From Chersky-822 sp035553055 (GTDB lineage Bacteria > Actinomycetota > Actinomycetes > Streptosporangiales > Streptosporangiaceae), in the NCBI GenBank assembly GCA_035553055.1, contig DATNEK010000062.1:1-64000 (forward strand): DNA of 64,000 bases, written 5' to 3'. Made by a program: the position numbers and the translations under genes. Positions 43,994 through 54,637 of this stretch are shown piece by piece; positions within the stretch are counted from its first letter, which is position 1; every line of letters begins with the position of its first letter. The notes under the pieces were generated by a model that was given only the letters and a program-made list of their open reading frames with translations, was not told where the DNA came from and ran no database searches.

Positions 43994-44428
43994 TCATTCC
44001 TGGCCGCTGCAATCCGGGCACAGACCGAACAGTTCCACCGTGTGACCGACATTGGTGAATCCAGCCTGGTTGGCTACCTGTTCTGCCCACCGTTCGACCG
44101 CGCGCCCTTCGACCTCGACGCTGCGGCCGCAGGTGCGGCAGGTCAGGTGGTGGTGATGGGTGTCGGTCTGGCACCTGCGGTACAGGATCTCGCCGGTTGA
44201 GTCCCTGATCGCGTCGATCCGGCCGGACTCGCTGAGCGCTTGCAGGTGCCGGTACACGGTCGTGAGCCCGACTTGCTCGCCTCGCTCGCGTAGTTCAGCA
44301 TGGATCTGCTGAGCGCTGCAGAAACCGGGCAGCCGGTCGAACACCGCGGCGACCGCCTCGGCTTGCCTGGTACCTCTGATCCTGGTGCCGAGCGGTCGGC
44401 CGGCGCTAGCGCGATCGGGCGTGCTCAC
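43994..44428 (-). CDS. Fur-family metalloregulator, Zur-like
   Basis: 144 residues from the GTG at 44428. The winged helix TRQAEAVAAVFDRLPGFCSAQQIHAELRERGEQVGLTTVYRHLQAL is followed by the metal region HHHHLTCRTCGRSVEVEG and a second CxxC pair, GLCPDCSG. Two CxxC pairs make the structural zinc site; the His cluster is the sensory region. Zinc uptake regulation is the best guess, but no target gene is adjacent. The frame is open further upstream, across the start of the divergent YyaL gene, which argues for the internal start used here. Confidence 0.85.
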   Translation of the reverse strand: MSTPDRASAGRPLGTRIRGTRQAEAVAAVFDRLPGFCSAQQIHAELRERGEQVGLTTVYRHLQALSESGRIDAIRDSTGEILYRRCQTDTHHHHLTCRTCGRSVEVEGRAVERWAEQVANQAGFTNVGHTVELFGLCPDCSGQE

Positions 44429-44510
44429 ATCTGGCACGTTAGCAGTCACGTCCGCTCGCTCTGGACGTTCGAGCAGGGTACGGATGAGTTCATGGGGAGA
44501 AAATGGAGTC

Positions 44511-46598
<2,088 letters not shown>

Positions 46599-46759
46599 CC
46601 CCGCATCGGCCGTCGGGTAACCCTTATCGCCGGGTCGCGCGTCTGCCTTATAGCGCACACATGCGTGCTAGTTACCCTTGGGTGGCTTTCGCGTGACCTG
46701 TGCGGCGAGGCATAATCCGATTAGCGACTTCAACCGCCCCCAAGCGGAAGGGAACCAGA

Positions 46760-48067
46760 TTGCGCGGTCTGGCGCGTCGGCTACTCCCTGTCGTCGCCTT
46801 CATGCTCGTACTTAGCCTGGTGCTTGCCGGGCTGCTGCGGCATTCACGTTCCCAGCTGGCCTTGCCGGGCACCGGGCAGGCCCGGTCGGCGGCGGCCCAT
46901 CCGAGTGTGGCACCCACGCAAGCGGGAGTGAACTGGGCGGTTGGCGCGATCCCGGGCGTCGGTCCTGGTGGTTCGCCGCTAACCAAGCCAGGCATCGCCC
47001 TGACTGTCGCGGCCAAGCCGCTTCCCGCATCCGCGCGCACGGCCGTGCCCAAGCCGGTCAGGCTGCTGCCAGCCGACGTGCTCGTCGTTGATCCGACGGC
47101 ACTGCCGGCCTCGGTCCTTCGCGAGCTCCGCCGCCTGCGCGGCGTCGCGGCGGCTGTGCCTGTCGACGCCGGGCGGATCAAGGTCAACGGCGTCTTCGTG
47201 AATGTGCTCGGGGTTGACCCCGCCACGTTCCGCCCGTTCGCCGCCAACCCGACCGCGGGATCGACCACCCTGTGGGACAACATCGCGGCGGGCGGTATGG
47301 CCATCTCCTACACGATGGGCAGGCAGGACAGGCTGAGCTTGAACAAGCCCGTCGAGGTGACCGGGTCCCGCACGCTGCGGGTGCCTGTGGCCGGCTTCGG
47401 CACAGTGGGCGTCGGCGGTGTCGACGCGGTCGTGTCGCACGGCGTGGCCAGGTCGCTCGGCCTGCCGTCGGCTAACGCGATCATCATCAGCGCGCCGAGA
47501 GCCAGGCTCGACGTCCTGATGCGCAAGATCAAGAAGCTGCTGCCAGCTAACGCGTCCGTGGCTCCGCTGGTGACCCAGTTCATCGACGGCCAGGCAACGG
47601 TCACCACCGGTGCGGCTGGCGATGACATCGCCTCGGCGCCCGGGCAGGGCCTGAGTTCGACGCAGCTTGTCAAGTTCCTCACCGCGGCGATGAGCCGCAT
47701 CGGCGACCCTTACATCTGGGGAGCGGCCGGCCCGAACGCGTTCGACTGCTCGGGTCTGGTGCAGTGGTCGCTGGCGAAGGCTGGCGTGGTGATGCCGCGC
47801 GTGGCCGCCGATCAGGCCAGAACCGGCCCGTTGCTCAGGCTCAGCCAGCTTCGGCCTGGCGACCTGCTCTTTTACCACACCGATCCGACGGCGCCCAACT
47901 ACATCTCGCACGTGGCCATCTACGTCGGCAACGGCTGGATGCTGCAGGCGCCGCAGACCGGCATGGACGTCGAAGTGGTCAAGGCCGACTTCGGCGCGGG
48001 CTTCGCGGGCGCGATCCGCATCTACCCGCGGATCGCATCAGCCGTAGCAACCAGCCTGGTCGGCTGA
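46760..48067 (+). CDS. NlpC/P60 cell-wall endopeptidase
   Basis: About 435 residues. An N-terminal membrane or signal helix (LLPVVAFMLVLSLVLAGLL) precedes a ~280-residue unassigned extracellular region. The C-terminal NlpC/P60 domain has the catalytic Cys in NAFDCSGLVQWSLAKAG and His in YISHVAIYVGNGWM. It would cut peptidoglycan stem peptides outside the cell. I prefer the TTG at 46760, which has GGAAGGG 6 bases upstream; a GTG at 46700 is in frame but lacks a site. Confidence 0.85.
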   Translation: MRGLARRLLPVVAFMLVLSLVLAGLLRHSRSQLALPGTGQARSAAAHPSVAPTQAGVNWAVGAIPGVGPGGSPLTKPGIALTVAAKPLPASARTAVPKPVRLLPADVLVVDPTALPASVLRELRRLRGVAAAVPVDAGRIKVNGVFVNVLGVDPATFRPFAANPTAGSTTLWDNIAAGGMAISYTMGRQDRLSLNKPVEVTGSRTLRVPVAGFGTVGVGGVDAVVSHGVARSLGLPSANAIIISAPRARLDVLMRKIKKLLPANASVAPLVTQFIDGQATVTTGAAGDDIASAPGQGLSSTQLVKFLTAAMSRIGDPYIWGAAGPNAFDCSGLVQWSLAKAGVVMPRVAADQARTGPLLRLSQLRPGDLLFYHTDPTAPNYISHVAIYVGNGWMLQAPQTGMDVEVVKADFGAGFAGAIRIYPRIASAVATSLVG

Positions 48068-48153
48068 CCAGCTCTTTCCAGTCCGGCCTGATGGCCTGGC
48101 GGTTCCGTTGCGCTTCGCTGAGCTGACGCGCGCTTGCCTCTGCGGGCGTTACG

Positions 48154-48169
48154 TGTAATCATTATTACA
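48154..48169. promoter_or_regulatory. Palindrome at the start of the RHH-like gene
   Basis: TGTAAT-CATT-ATTACA is a perfect inverted repeat in otherwise GC-rich DNA. It ends on the first base of the ATG at 48169. It overlaps a plausible -10 box (TAATCAT), and no ribosome site is present, which suggests a leaderless transcript controlled at this dyad. Confidence 0.5.
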
Positions 48170-48708
48170 TGAGTACAGAGACATCTGATCAGCAGTCGAC
48201 GGCGGAACGGCTTCGTGGCTGGTTCATCGGGCGAATGCCTAGCGAGTGGCTGGACGGCACACCCGAGGTGAAGCTGGACAGGGAAGAGATTACGGTCATC
48301 CTGCCGATCGCGGCGCCGCAGATAGCGGACGGCGCTTCCGCGGCGGAACAGGGCGCCGCCTGGGAGGGCCGCAGCCGCAGGTTCCGCGAGGAGACCAGGC
48401 AGCAACGGATCGAGATCGCGCACGAGGCCGAGCACACGTTCGGCCGCAAGGTCTCGTGGGGCGTGCGCTCGGGTGACCGCGTTGTGATGTACACGACATT
48501 TTCTGTCCCCGTGATGACCAGGCTCCGGCAGAACGAGCGCATGGTGCTTGACACGTTGGTCGACGCTGGGGTGGCGCGCAGCCGAAGCGACGCACTCGCC
48601 TGGTGCGTCAGGCTCGTCGGTGAGCACGAGGATTCCTGGCTGTCCGACCTGCGGACCGCGTTGCAGCACGTCGAGCAGGTGCGTGCCGAAGGGCCAAGGT
48701 CGGCCTGA
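48169..48708 (+). CDS. Conserved protein with ribbon-helix-helix-like C-terminus
   Basis: 179 residues. The N-terminal part is unassigned (LRGWFIGRMPSEWLDGTPEVKLDREEITVILPIAAP). The C-terminal part, NERMVLDTLVDAGVARSRSDALAWCVRLVGEHEDSWL, has the strand-helix-helix spacing and S-R-S-D-A-L-A-W signature of RHH DNA-binding domains, preceded by a VMYTTFSVPV strand. It may be an autoregulated DNA-binding protein, given the palindrome at its start. The annotation is inferred, not certain. Confidence 0.65.
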   Translation: MSTETSDQQSTAERLRGWFIGRMPSEWLDGTPEVKLDREEITVILPIAAPQIADGASAAEQGAAWEGRSRRFREETRQQRIEIAHEAEHTFGRKVSWGVRSGDRVVMYTTFSVPVMTRLRQNERMVLDTLVDAGVARSRSDALAWCVRLVGEHEDSWLSDLRTALQHVEQVRAEGPRSA

Positions 48709-48813
48709 ATCCCGGCATTCCGGATGGGCACCGATAATTGATCTAATCCGTCCGGGGTACACTCCCCAGATCGATCCGGCATGTCCGGGCTCATTCGCTC
48801 TGGAGGAGCAGTC

Positions 48814-50346
48814 GTGGTGTATGAGGTGAGGGCCGCGTTGGTGGAGTGGAATCCAACCGCGGAGCGGCTCCGCGAGCTGACCGAGAAAATGCCAAACAGC
48901 CAGATCACCGAGTTCGACAATGTCGTGGTCAAGGCGAGGGTTGATTCACGCAGCACCAGGTCAACGTTCGTGGTAGACGACTCGACCAACGCCGCCAAGC
49001 AGACCATCACCAGGCCGGAATACGACCGCATCTCCGCCGAGCAGGACGCATACATCGCTGGTGAGCACGTCGTCGTCGTTGACGGCTACATCGGCTCTGA
49101 CCCGCGGTTCCGCACCAGGGCGCGGCTCATCATGGAAGCCGCGAACGCCAACGTGGCCGGTATGCAGCGCCAGCTCTACTACCCGGTCGACGCCGACTAC
49201 GACCCGGCCGCGTGGGAGCCGGACACCACTGTCATCTACACGCCGAACCTGGCCGCCCCCGGCTACCCAGATGACCGCGTGATCGCGGTCGACCTGCGTG
49301 ACAACATCACCCGCGTGCTGAACTCGGACTACTTCGGTGAGTCCAAGAAGGGCGGCCTGCGGATGTGGAACAACATCGTCTACAACCGCGGCGGCCTCGC
49401 GCTGCACGCCGGCTGCAAGGTCATGCCAGCGGACGGCAACCCAACGGCGATTCTCATCGTGGGCCTGTCAGGCACGGGCAAGACGACCACGACGTTCACC
49501 ACGCAGCTGGGCAGCAAGCCCGCGCAGGATGACTTCGTGGCCCTCATGCCAGGCGGAAAGGTCTACACGACGGAGAACGGCTGCTTCGCCAAGACCTTCG
49601 GGCTCGACCCGAGGTTCGAGCCAGCGATCTACGGTGCCACCACCAAGCCCGACGCCTACCTGGAGAATGTCTCGGTCGATGCTGACGGCAAGGTCGACTT
49701 TTTCGACACTTCCTACACCAAGAACGGCCGGACGACCTGGCCGTTCTCCTACGTGCACCCGTGGCCTGGCAACGAGGTGCCCCGGGCCGAGTTCCTGCTG
49801 ATTCTCAACCGCAACGAGAACATCGTCCCCGGTGTCGCCCGCCTTGACCGGGCGCAGGCGGCCGCCTACTTCATGCTCGGTGAGACCACGGGCACATCGG
49901 CAGGCGGCAAGGACGAGGAAGGCAAGTTCCTGCGCGTGCCCGGCACGAACCCGTTCTTCCCCAGGGACATGGCCGACATGGGCAACCGGATGCTCGAGCT
50001 GCTCGACAGCCACGAGCTGAAGGTGTACGTGCTCAACACCGGCAGGATCGGCGGCACGGAGGACGCGACGTCCAAGAAGGTCACCATCCCTTACTCATCG
50101 GCGATCGTCCAGGCGATCGTGGAGAACTCGATCAGCTGGGAGACCGACGCTGACTTCGGCTACGAGATCGCGTCCTTCGTGCCTGGAGTAGATGACGTCG
50201 AGATCCTGCAGCCGAGGCGCCTATACGCTCGCCAGGGCCGCGATGACGAGTACGACGCCATGGTCGCCAGGCTGAAGAAGGAGCGGAAGGAGTACCTGGC
50301 TTCCTTCCACGGGCTCGACGAGGCCATCGTCAAGTCCATCGGCTAA
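48814..50346 (+). CDS. pckA: Phosphoenolpyruvate carboxykinase, ATP-type family
   Basis: About 510 residues. The P-loop GLSGTGKTTTTF at ~residues 217-228 is followed by AQDDFVALMPGGKVYTTENGCFAKTFGLDPRFEPAIYGATTKPDAYLENVSVD. This aligns with the PckA segment carrying the kinase-2 DD, EGGCYAKT and LENV motifs, and a TENGR-type stretch follows (YTKNGRTTWP). The fold interconverts oxaloacetate and PEP. Most actinobacteria use the unrelated-looking GTP enzyme, so this is unusual. The canonical DDEHGW is DDFVAL here, so the activity needs testing. GTG starts at 48814 or 48817; GGAGGAG lies at 48802-48808. Confidence 0.8.
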   Translation: MVYEVRAALVEWNPTAERLRELTEKMPNSQITEFDNVVVKARVDSRSTRSTFVVDDSTNAAKQTITRPEYDRISAEQDAYIAGEHVVVVDGYIGSDPRFRTRARLIMEAANANVAGMQRQLYYPVDADYDPAAWEPDTTVIYTPNLAAPGYPDDRVIAVDLRDNITRVLNSDYFGESKKGGLRMWNNIVYNRGGLALHAGCKVMPADGNPTAILIVGLSGTGKTTTTFTTQLGSKPAQDDFVALMPGGKVYTTENGCFAKTFGLDPRFEPAIYGATTKPDAYLENVSVDADGKVDFFDTSYTKNGRTTWPFSYVHPWPGNEVPRAEFLLILNRNENIVPGVARLDRAQAAAYFMLGETTGTSAGGKDEEGKFLRVPGTNPFFPRDMADMGNRMLELLDSHELKVYVLNTGRIGGTEDATSKKVTIPYSSAIVQAIVENSISWETDADFGYEIASFVPGVDDVEILQPRRLYARQGRDDEYDAMVARLKKERKEYLASFHGLDEAIVKSIG

Positions 50347-50423
50347 GACCAGGAGGGATCTGGCGCGCTGGGATCTGACGGCGGGGGTGTCCGATCTGGC
50401 AACAGCGGTGCTAACGTTCCGTT

Positions 50424-51167
50424 ATGGGGGAACTACGGTGCGTAGACGGATCCCTGCTGGGCGTGGTGGCTGTTCCTTGTCGTGATCGGCTTGGCCGGCT
50501 GTATGACCTGACGCTTGAGCTAGTCAGGGACTCTCAGCCATTCGCGATCGTCGGCCAGCGCTGCGGTCACCAGCTCGCGTCGCTGGCCGCGCAGGTCCAG
50601 GCGGCACGGGAAGACCCGCGGCAGGCCAGGTCGTGGCCCGACCCGGACGACAGATTCCCGGTTCCCGGCGCGACCGCGATGTTTGAACCAGGCGATAACG
50701 AGTACTTCACGCTCAGGTCGCAAGGTCGTGCCGATCTTCCTGGCAACGGTGAGATGCGGTGTGTGCTCAGGTCGACCGCGCGCTGGCTGTCAGATACAGG
50801 AATTACCAGCGGCGCCAGCCGTGGTCACTGGCAACTCAGGCGTCGCGCCGTGCTCGAAGCATGGAGCGATCGAGGAACTGGTGTACGAGCTGTGCTGACC
50901 TCGGCCGAACTGGTCGTGTTCTTGGATACGGTGCTTAAAGAACCGGACCGTGCCGTCACGGCAGGCCCGTCTCCGGCCGTGCGAGCGGCCGACGAACGGC
51001 TAGGGCGCCGGACGGCCAGAACAATGAACTGGTCGGCTTGGCGGCAGCGAGGAAGGGTGCCGGATGGGTCTGCGCGATCTTGTCTACCGGCTCTACGAGC
51101 GGCGGCTCGAGGCGTCGCTCTCGCGGTCGCGGGTGCCCAGACACGTGGGAGTGATGTGCGACGGTAA
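50424..51167 (+). CDS. Hypothetical protein overlapping the isoprenyl transferase start
   Basis: An open frame of 247 codons with reasonable codon use for its first ~200 codons (LVRDSQPFAIVGQRCGHQLASLAAQVQAAREDPRQA; ELVVFLDTVLKEPDRAV). Its last ~35 codons run over the start of the next gene in another frame and are Arg/Ala-rich, so the natural end may differ or be frameshifted. No ribosome site is seen at the ATG and no family is recognised. Confidence 0.4.
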   Translation: MGELRCVDGSLLGVVAVPCRDRLGRLYDLTLELVRDSQPFAIVGQRCGHQLASLAAQVQAAREDPRQARSWPDPDDRFPVPGATAMFEPGDNEYFTLRSQGRADLPGNGEMRCVLRSTARWLSDTGITSGASRGHWQLRRRAVLEAWSDRGTGVRAVLTSAELVVFLDTVLKEPDRAVTAGPSPAVRAADERLGRRTARTMNWSAWRQRGRVPDGSARSCLPALRAAARGVALAVAGAQTRGSDVRR

Positions 51168-51828
51168 TCGCCGCTGGGCGCGCTCGGCGGGACTTACCGA
51201 CGTCAGCACTGGCCACCGCAAGGGCGCGGACAAGATATTCGAGTTGCTCGACTGGTGCCGCGACGCCGGCGTCGAAGTCGTGACATTGTGGCTGCTGTCC
51301 ACCGACAACCTGGTGGCGAGGCCGGACTCGGAGATCGAGCCGCTGCTGGCGATCATCGAGGACACCGTCAGGGAACTTGTCGCGCAGAGCTGGCGGGTCA
51401 AACCAGTGGGCGCGCTTGACCTGCTGCCGGTGGACACCGCGCAAGTCATGAAGGACGCGGGCGAAGCGACCGCCAACTACCCCGGGCTTTTGGTCAACGT
51501 CGCCGTCGGCTACGGAGGCCGGCGTGAGATCGCCGACGCTGTCCGTTCACTGCTGCAAGAGCACGCCACCAAGGGCACCACGATCGAGGAACTCGCCGAG
51601 ATCCTTGATGTCGAGCACATCGCCGAGCACCTGTACACGGCTGGCCTGCCCGACCCCGACCTGGTGATCAGGACATCAGGCGAGCAGCGGCTCGGCGGTT
51701 TCCTGCTGTGGCAGAGCGCGCATTCTGAGTTCTACTTCTGTGACGCCTACTGGCCGGCGTTCAGGAAGGTGGATTTCCTGCGGGCGCTGAGGTCGTACGC
51801 AGGACGTCACCGTCGCTTCGGCACGTGA
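51064..51828 (+). CDS. Cis-isoprenyl diphosphate synthase (UppS family)
   Basis: 254 residues with the cis-prenyltransferase motifs MCDGNRRWARS (Asp of the diphosphate site), STDNLVARP, VNVAVGYGGRREI and DLVIRTSGEQRLGGFLLWQSAHSEFYF. Products are short-chain (Z-FPP) or long-chain (undecaprenyl/decaprenyl) lipid carriers. The place next to YyaL and phoH matches the Z-farnesyl diphosphate synthase (Rv1086) of M. tuberculosis. GGAAGGG precedes the ATG. Confidence 0.9.
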   Translation: MGLRDLVYRLYERRLEASLSRSRVPRHVGVMCDGNRRWARSAGLTDVSTGHRKGADKIFELLDWCRDAGVEVVTLWLLSTDNLVARPDSEIEPLLAIIEDTVRELVAQSWRVKPVGALDLLPVDTAQVMKDAGEATANYPGLLVNVAVGYGGRREIADAVRSLLQEHATKGTTIEELAEILDVEHIAEHLYTAGLPDPDLVIRTSGEQRLGGFLLWQSAHSEFYFCDAYWPAFRKVDFLRALRSYAGRHRRFGT

Positions 51829-51849
51829 GCAAATTGTCATAAACCGTGT

Positions 51850-52079
51850 TCGGAGCGTGCCGGTACTTCCATGTAGTGCCTTCGCCCAGGTACCGTCAAA
51901 GACTGACAGGCGGTGCGTAGCCGCCCGACGGGAAGGCCCTCGAGAATTCTCGAGCTCCGCGCCTGCGTATGCGGGCGAGATGAGCGAAGGGCCGGTGCCC
52001 GGCCCATCGCTGGCCGGTCCCCGGTCCCGGCGACAGCTTTGTGTCTGAGGTGTCGCCACGGCGAATCATTGGAGACTGA
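51850..52079 (+). ncRNA. Strongly structured leader upstream of phoH
   Basis: The ~230-base spacer can form at least five stems: GGCGG/CCGCC (from ~51909 to 51925), the perfect palindrome CTCGAGAATTCTCGAG (51939-51954), CGCCTGC/GCGGGCG (51960-51977), a 12-pair hairpin with one mismatch (51983-52011, AGCGA-A-GGGCCGG / CCGGCCC-A-TCGCT), and GGCGACA/TGTCGCC just before the ribosome site. It does not match the known riboswitch consensus sequences I can recall. It could be a cis-regulatory RNA. Confidence 0.45.
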
Positions 52080-53570
52080 GTGGCCACTTCCGCAGCAGCT
52101 CGCGCAGCGGGCACGAACACTACCAGCAAGAAGGAATCGGCGACAAGCTCTGGCAGCACGAAGCCCGCGGGCACGCGGTCAAAGCGCACCACGGCAAGCC
52201 CCGCGCGGGCCAGGACAGCGCCAGCCGCGCCAGTCACCACGGCCGCTCCGGCCGCCGACCCGTCCGGATTGGCTCGCCGTACCTATGTGCTAGACACCAG
52301 CGTCCTGCTCGCCGATCCAGGCGCATTCGGCAGATTCGCTGAGCACAGAGTCGTGCTGCCGCTGGTCGTGATCACCGAGCTTGAGGCCAAGCGCAACCAT
52401 CCCGAGCTTGGCTACTTCGCCAGGGCCGCCCTCCGCTACCTGGACGACCTGCGGATGACGCACGACCGGCTCGACGCCGACATCGAGATCGGCGATCTCG
52501 GCGGGACGGTCAGGGTCGAGCTGAACCACACCGACCCCTCGGTGCTGCCGGCCGGGTTCCGGCTTGCCGACAACGACACGAGAATCCTGTCCGTCGCGCG
52601 CAGCCTGGCGACGGAAGGCGAGAGCGTCGTCCTGGTCAGCAAGGATCTGCCACTGCGGATCAAGGCCGCGGCCATCGGCTTGGCCGCTCAGGAATATCGC
52701 GCGGAACTGCCGCCGGAAACAGGCTGGACCGGCATGCGCGAGATCGAAATCGCCGGCGCGGAGGTCGACGAGCTGTACGCCAGCGGCACGCTTGACTTGC
52801 CTGCGGCCCGTGACCTGCCATGCCACACCGGCTTGGTGCTCTACTCGAGCTGCGTGGGCTCGGGCAGCGCGCTCGGCCGGGTCCAGCCCGACAAGTCCGT
52901 CAGGCTGGTTCGCTGCGACCGCGACGTGTTCGGGCTGCGCGGCCGCAGCGCTGAGCAGCGGATCGCGCTTGACCTGCTGCTCGACCAGGAGATTGGCATC
53001 ATCTCGCTCGGCGGGCGGGCAGGCACAGGCAAGTCGGCGCTCGCGCTCTGCGCCGGACTCGAAGCCGTGCTCGAACGCCGCCAGCACCGCAAAGTCGTCG
53101 TCTTCCGTCCGCTCTACCCGGTCGGCGGCCAGGAACTTGGCTACCTGCCCGGCTCGGAAGCCGACAAGATGAACCCGTGGGCGCAGGCGGTCTTCGACAC
53201 GCTGGGCGCCGTCACCACCCCTGACGTCATCGACGAAGTGGTCGCCAGGGACATGCTCGAGGTTCTGCCGCTTACCCACATCAGGGGCCGGTCGCTGCAC
53301 GACTCGTTCGTGATCGTGGACGAGGCGCAGTCGCTCGAGCGGGGCGTGCTGCTCACCGTGCTTTCAAGGGTCGGATCAGGCTCACGCGTGGTGCTCACGC
53401 ACGACATCGCGCAACGTGACAACCTGCGCGTCGGCAGGCACGATGGCGTCGTCGCGGTGATCGAAAAGCTGAAGGGCCACCCCTTGTTCGCTCACATCAC
53501 GCTCGTCCGCTCTGAGCGCTCGCAGATCGCCGCCCTCGTCACCGAGATGCTGGAGGACACGACCGGGTAG
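52080..53570 (+). CDS. PhoH-family protein with N-terminal PIN domain
   Basis: 496 residues. A ~60-residue Ala/Ser/Thr/Lys-rich disordered start is followed by a PIN nuclease domain (YVLDTSVLLADPGAFG ... VVITELEAKRNHPELG ... LADNDTRILSVA, giving the acidic site). The PhoH ATPase domain has Walker A GRAGTGKS (~residue 312) and Walker B VIVDEAQSLE (~410). PIN-PhoH2 proteins unwind and cut RNA. The GTG at 52080 has TTGGAG 6-8 bases upstream. The folded leader suggests post-transcriptional control. Confidence 0.9.
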   Translation: MATSAAARAAGTNTTSKKESATSSGSTKPAGTRSKRTTASPARARTAPAAPVTTAAPAADPSGLARRTYVLDTSVLLADPGAFGRFAEHRVVLPLVVITELEAKRNHPELGYFARAALRYLDDLRMTHDRLDADIEIGDLGGTVRVELNHTDPSVLPAGFRLADNDTRILSVARSLATEGESVVLVSKDLPLRIKAAAIGLAAQEYRAELPPETGWTGMREIEIAGAEVDELYASGTLDLPAARDLPCHTGLVLYSSCVGSGSALGRVQPDKSVRLVRCDRDVFGLRGRSAEQRIALDLLLDQEIGIISLGGRAGTGKSALALCAGLEAVLERRQHRKVVVFRPLYPVGGQELGYLPGSEADKMNPWAQAVFDTLGAVTTPDVIDEVVARDMLEVLPLTHIRGRSLHDSFVIVDEAQSLERGVLLTVLSRVGSGSRVVLTHDIAQRDNLRVGRHDGVVAVIEKLKGHPLFAHITLVRSERSQIAALVTEMLEDTTG

Positions 53571-53584
53571 CCCGATGGGGTACC

Positions 53585-54637
53585 GTGACGACCGTGGCTG
53601 AACCAGTCTCGGTGATAATGCCGGTCCGCAACGAGGAGCGGCACCTGGCCGAGGCAGTCAGCGCTGTCCTGTGCCAGGACTATCCTGGCGCCCTTGAACT
53701 GGTGCTCGCGGTCGGTCCATCGAAGGATAAGACCGAGCACATCGCGGAAGGACTTGCCGCCGCCGATCGGCGGATAACCGTAGTCGCTAACCCGTCCGGG
53801 CATATCCCGGCCGCGCTCAACGCGGCGGTCAAGGCGTCGAGGCATGACGTTGTCATCCGGGTAGACGGGCACGCGCTGCTGCCGCCCGGATACATAGCGA
53901 CAGCGGTGCGGACGCTGGCGGACACCGGTGCTGTCAATGTCGGCGGCATCATGGCCGCTGAGGGAATCACGCCGTTCCAGCGCGCGGTGGCGTGGGCGAT
54001 GACCTCTCCGGCCGGCGTCGGCTCGGCGAAATACCACACCGGCGGCGAGCCTGGCCCGGCCAGCTCGGTGTATCTCGGTGCGTTCCGCCGCTCGGCGATC
54101 GACGGCGTCGGCGGCTACGACGAGCGATACCTGCGCGCCGAGGACTGGGAGATGAACCACAGGCTCCGCGAGGCCGGTGGCCTGGTCTGGTTTCAGCCTG
54201 AGCTGAAGGTCAGCTACCGGCCCCGCGCCACTATCGGAGCGCTCTGGTCGCAGTATTTCCACTACGGCCGCTGGCGGCACGTGGTAGCCAGAATGCACGC
54301 TGGCACGATCAACCCCCGGTACCTGGCGCCGCCGACCGCGGTCAGCGCGATGGCGGTAGGGACGCTTGCCGGGCTCGCTGGCCTTTTCGCCCTGGCGGCC
54401 GGCGTCGGCGGCTGGCTGCCCTGGCTGCTGGCTGGTTTCGCCGCGCCGCTGCTCTACCTTCTTGGTGTGCTCGCGGTGACGGCAACGGCAGCGGTGTCGG
54501 TACGCGGCCAGGCTCTCGCCATGCTGCCGGCCGTGCTGGCCACCATGCACATCAGCTGGGGCGTCGGTTTCCTCACCAGCCCGCGCCGCCTGGTCCCAAC
54601 CCGCCCGATGACGGCGACGTTAGTCCGTAGCGGCTAG
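53585..54637 (+). CDS. Membrane-anchored GT2 glycosyltransferase
   Basis: 350 residues. The GT-A domain has SVIMPVRNEERHL, VIRVDGHALL (DxD-like) and LRAEDWEMNHRLREAGG. The C-terminal region has three membrane helices. The YRPRATIGALWSQYFHYGRWR segment is the usual membrane-associated motif of polyprenyl- or surface-polymer transferases. It opens the surface-polymer cluster and overlaps the converging cytidylyltransferase gene at its 3' end by 18 bases. Confidence 0.85.
   Translation: MTTVAEPVSVIMPVRNEERHLAEAVSAVLCQDYPGALELVLAVGPSKDKTEHIAEGLAAADRRITVVANPSGHIPAALNAAVKASRHDVVIRVDGHALLPPGYIATAVRTLADTGAVNVGGIMAAEGITPFQRAVAWAMTSPAGVGSAKYHTGGEPGPASSVYLGAFRRSAIDGVGGYDERYLRAEDWEMNHRLREAGGLVWFQPELKVSYRPRATIGALWSQYFHYGRWRHVVARMHAGTINPRYLAPPTAVSAMAVGTLAGLAGLFALAAGVGGWLPWLLAGFAAPLLYLLGVLAVTATAAVSVRGQALAMLPAVLATMHISWGVGFLTSPRRLVPTRPMTATLVRSG

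Noticed and set aside
51850..52079. c-di-AMP (ydaO) riboswitch
   Set aside because: The spacing and conserved single-stranded bases I know for that class are not visible.
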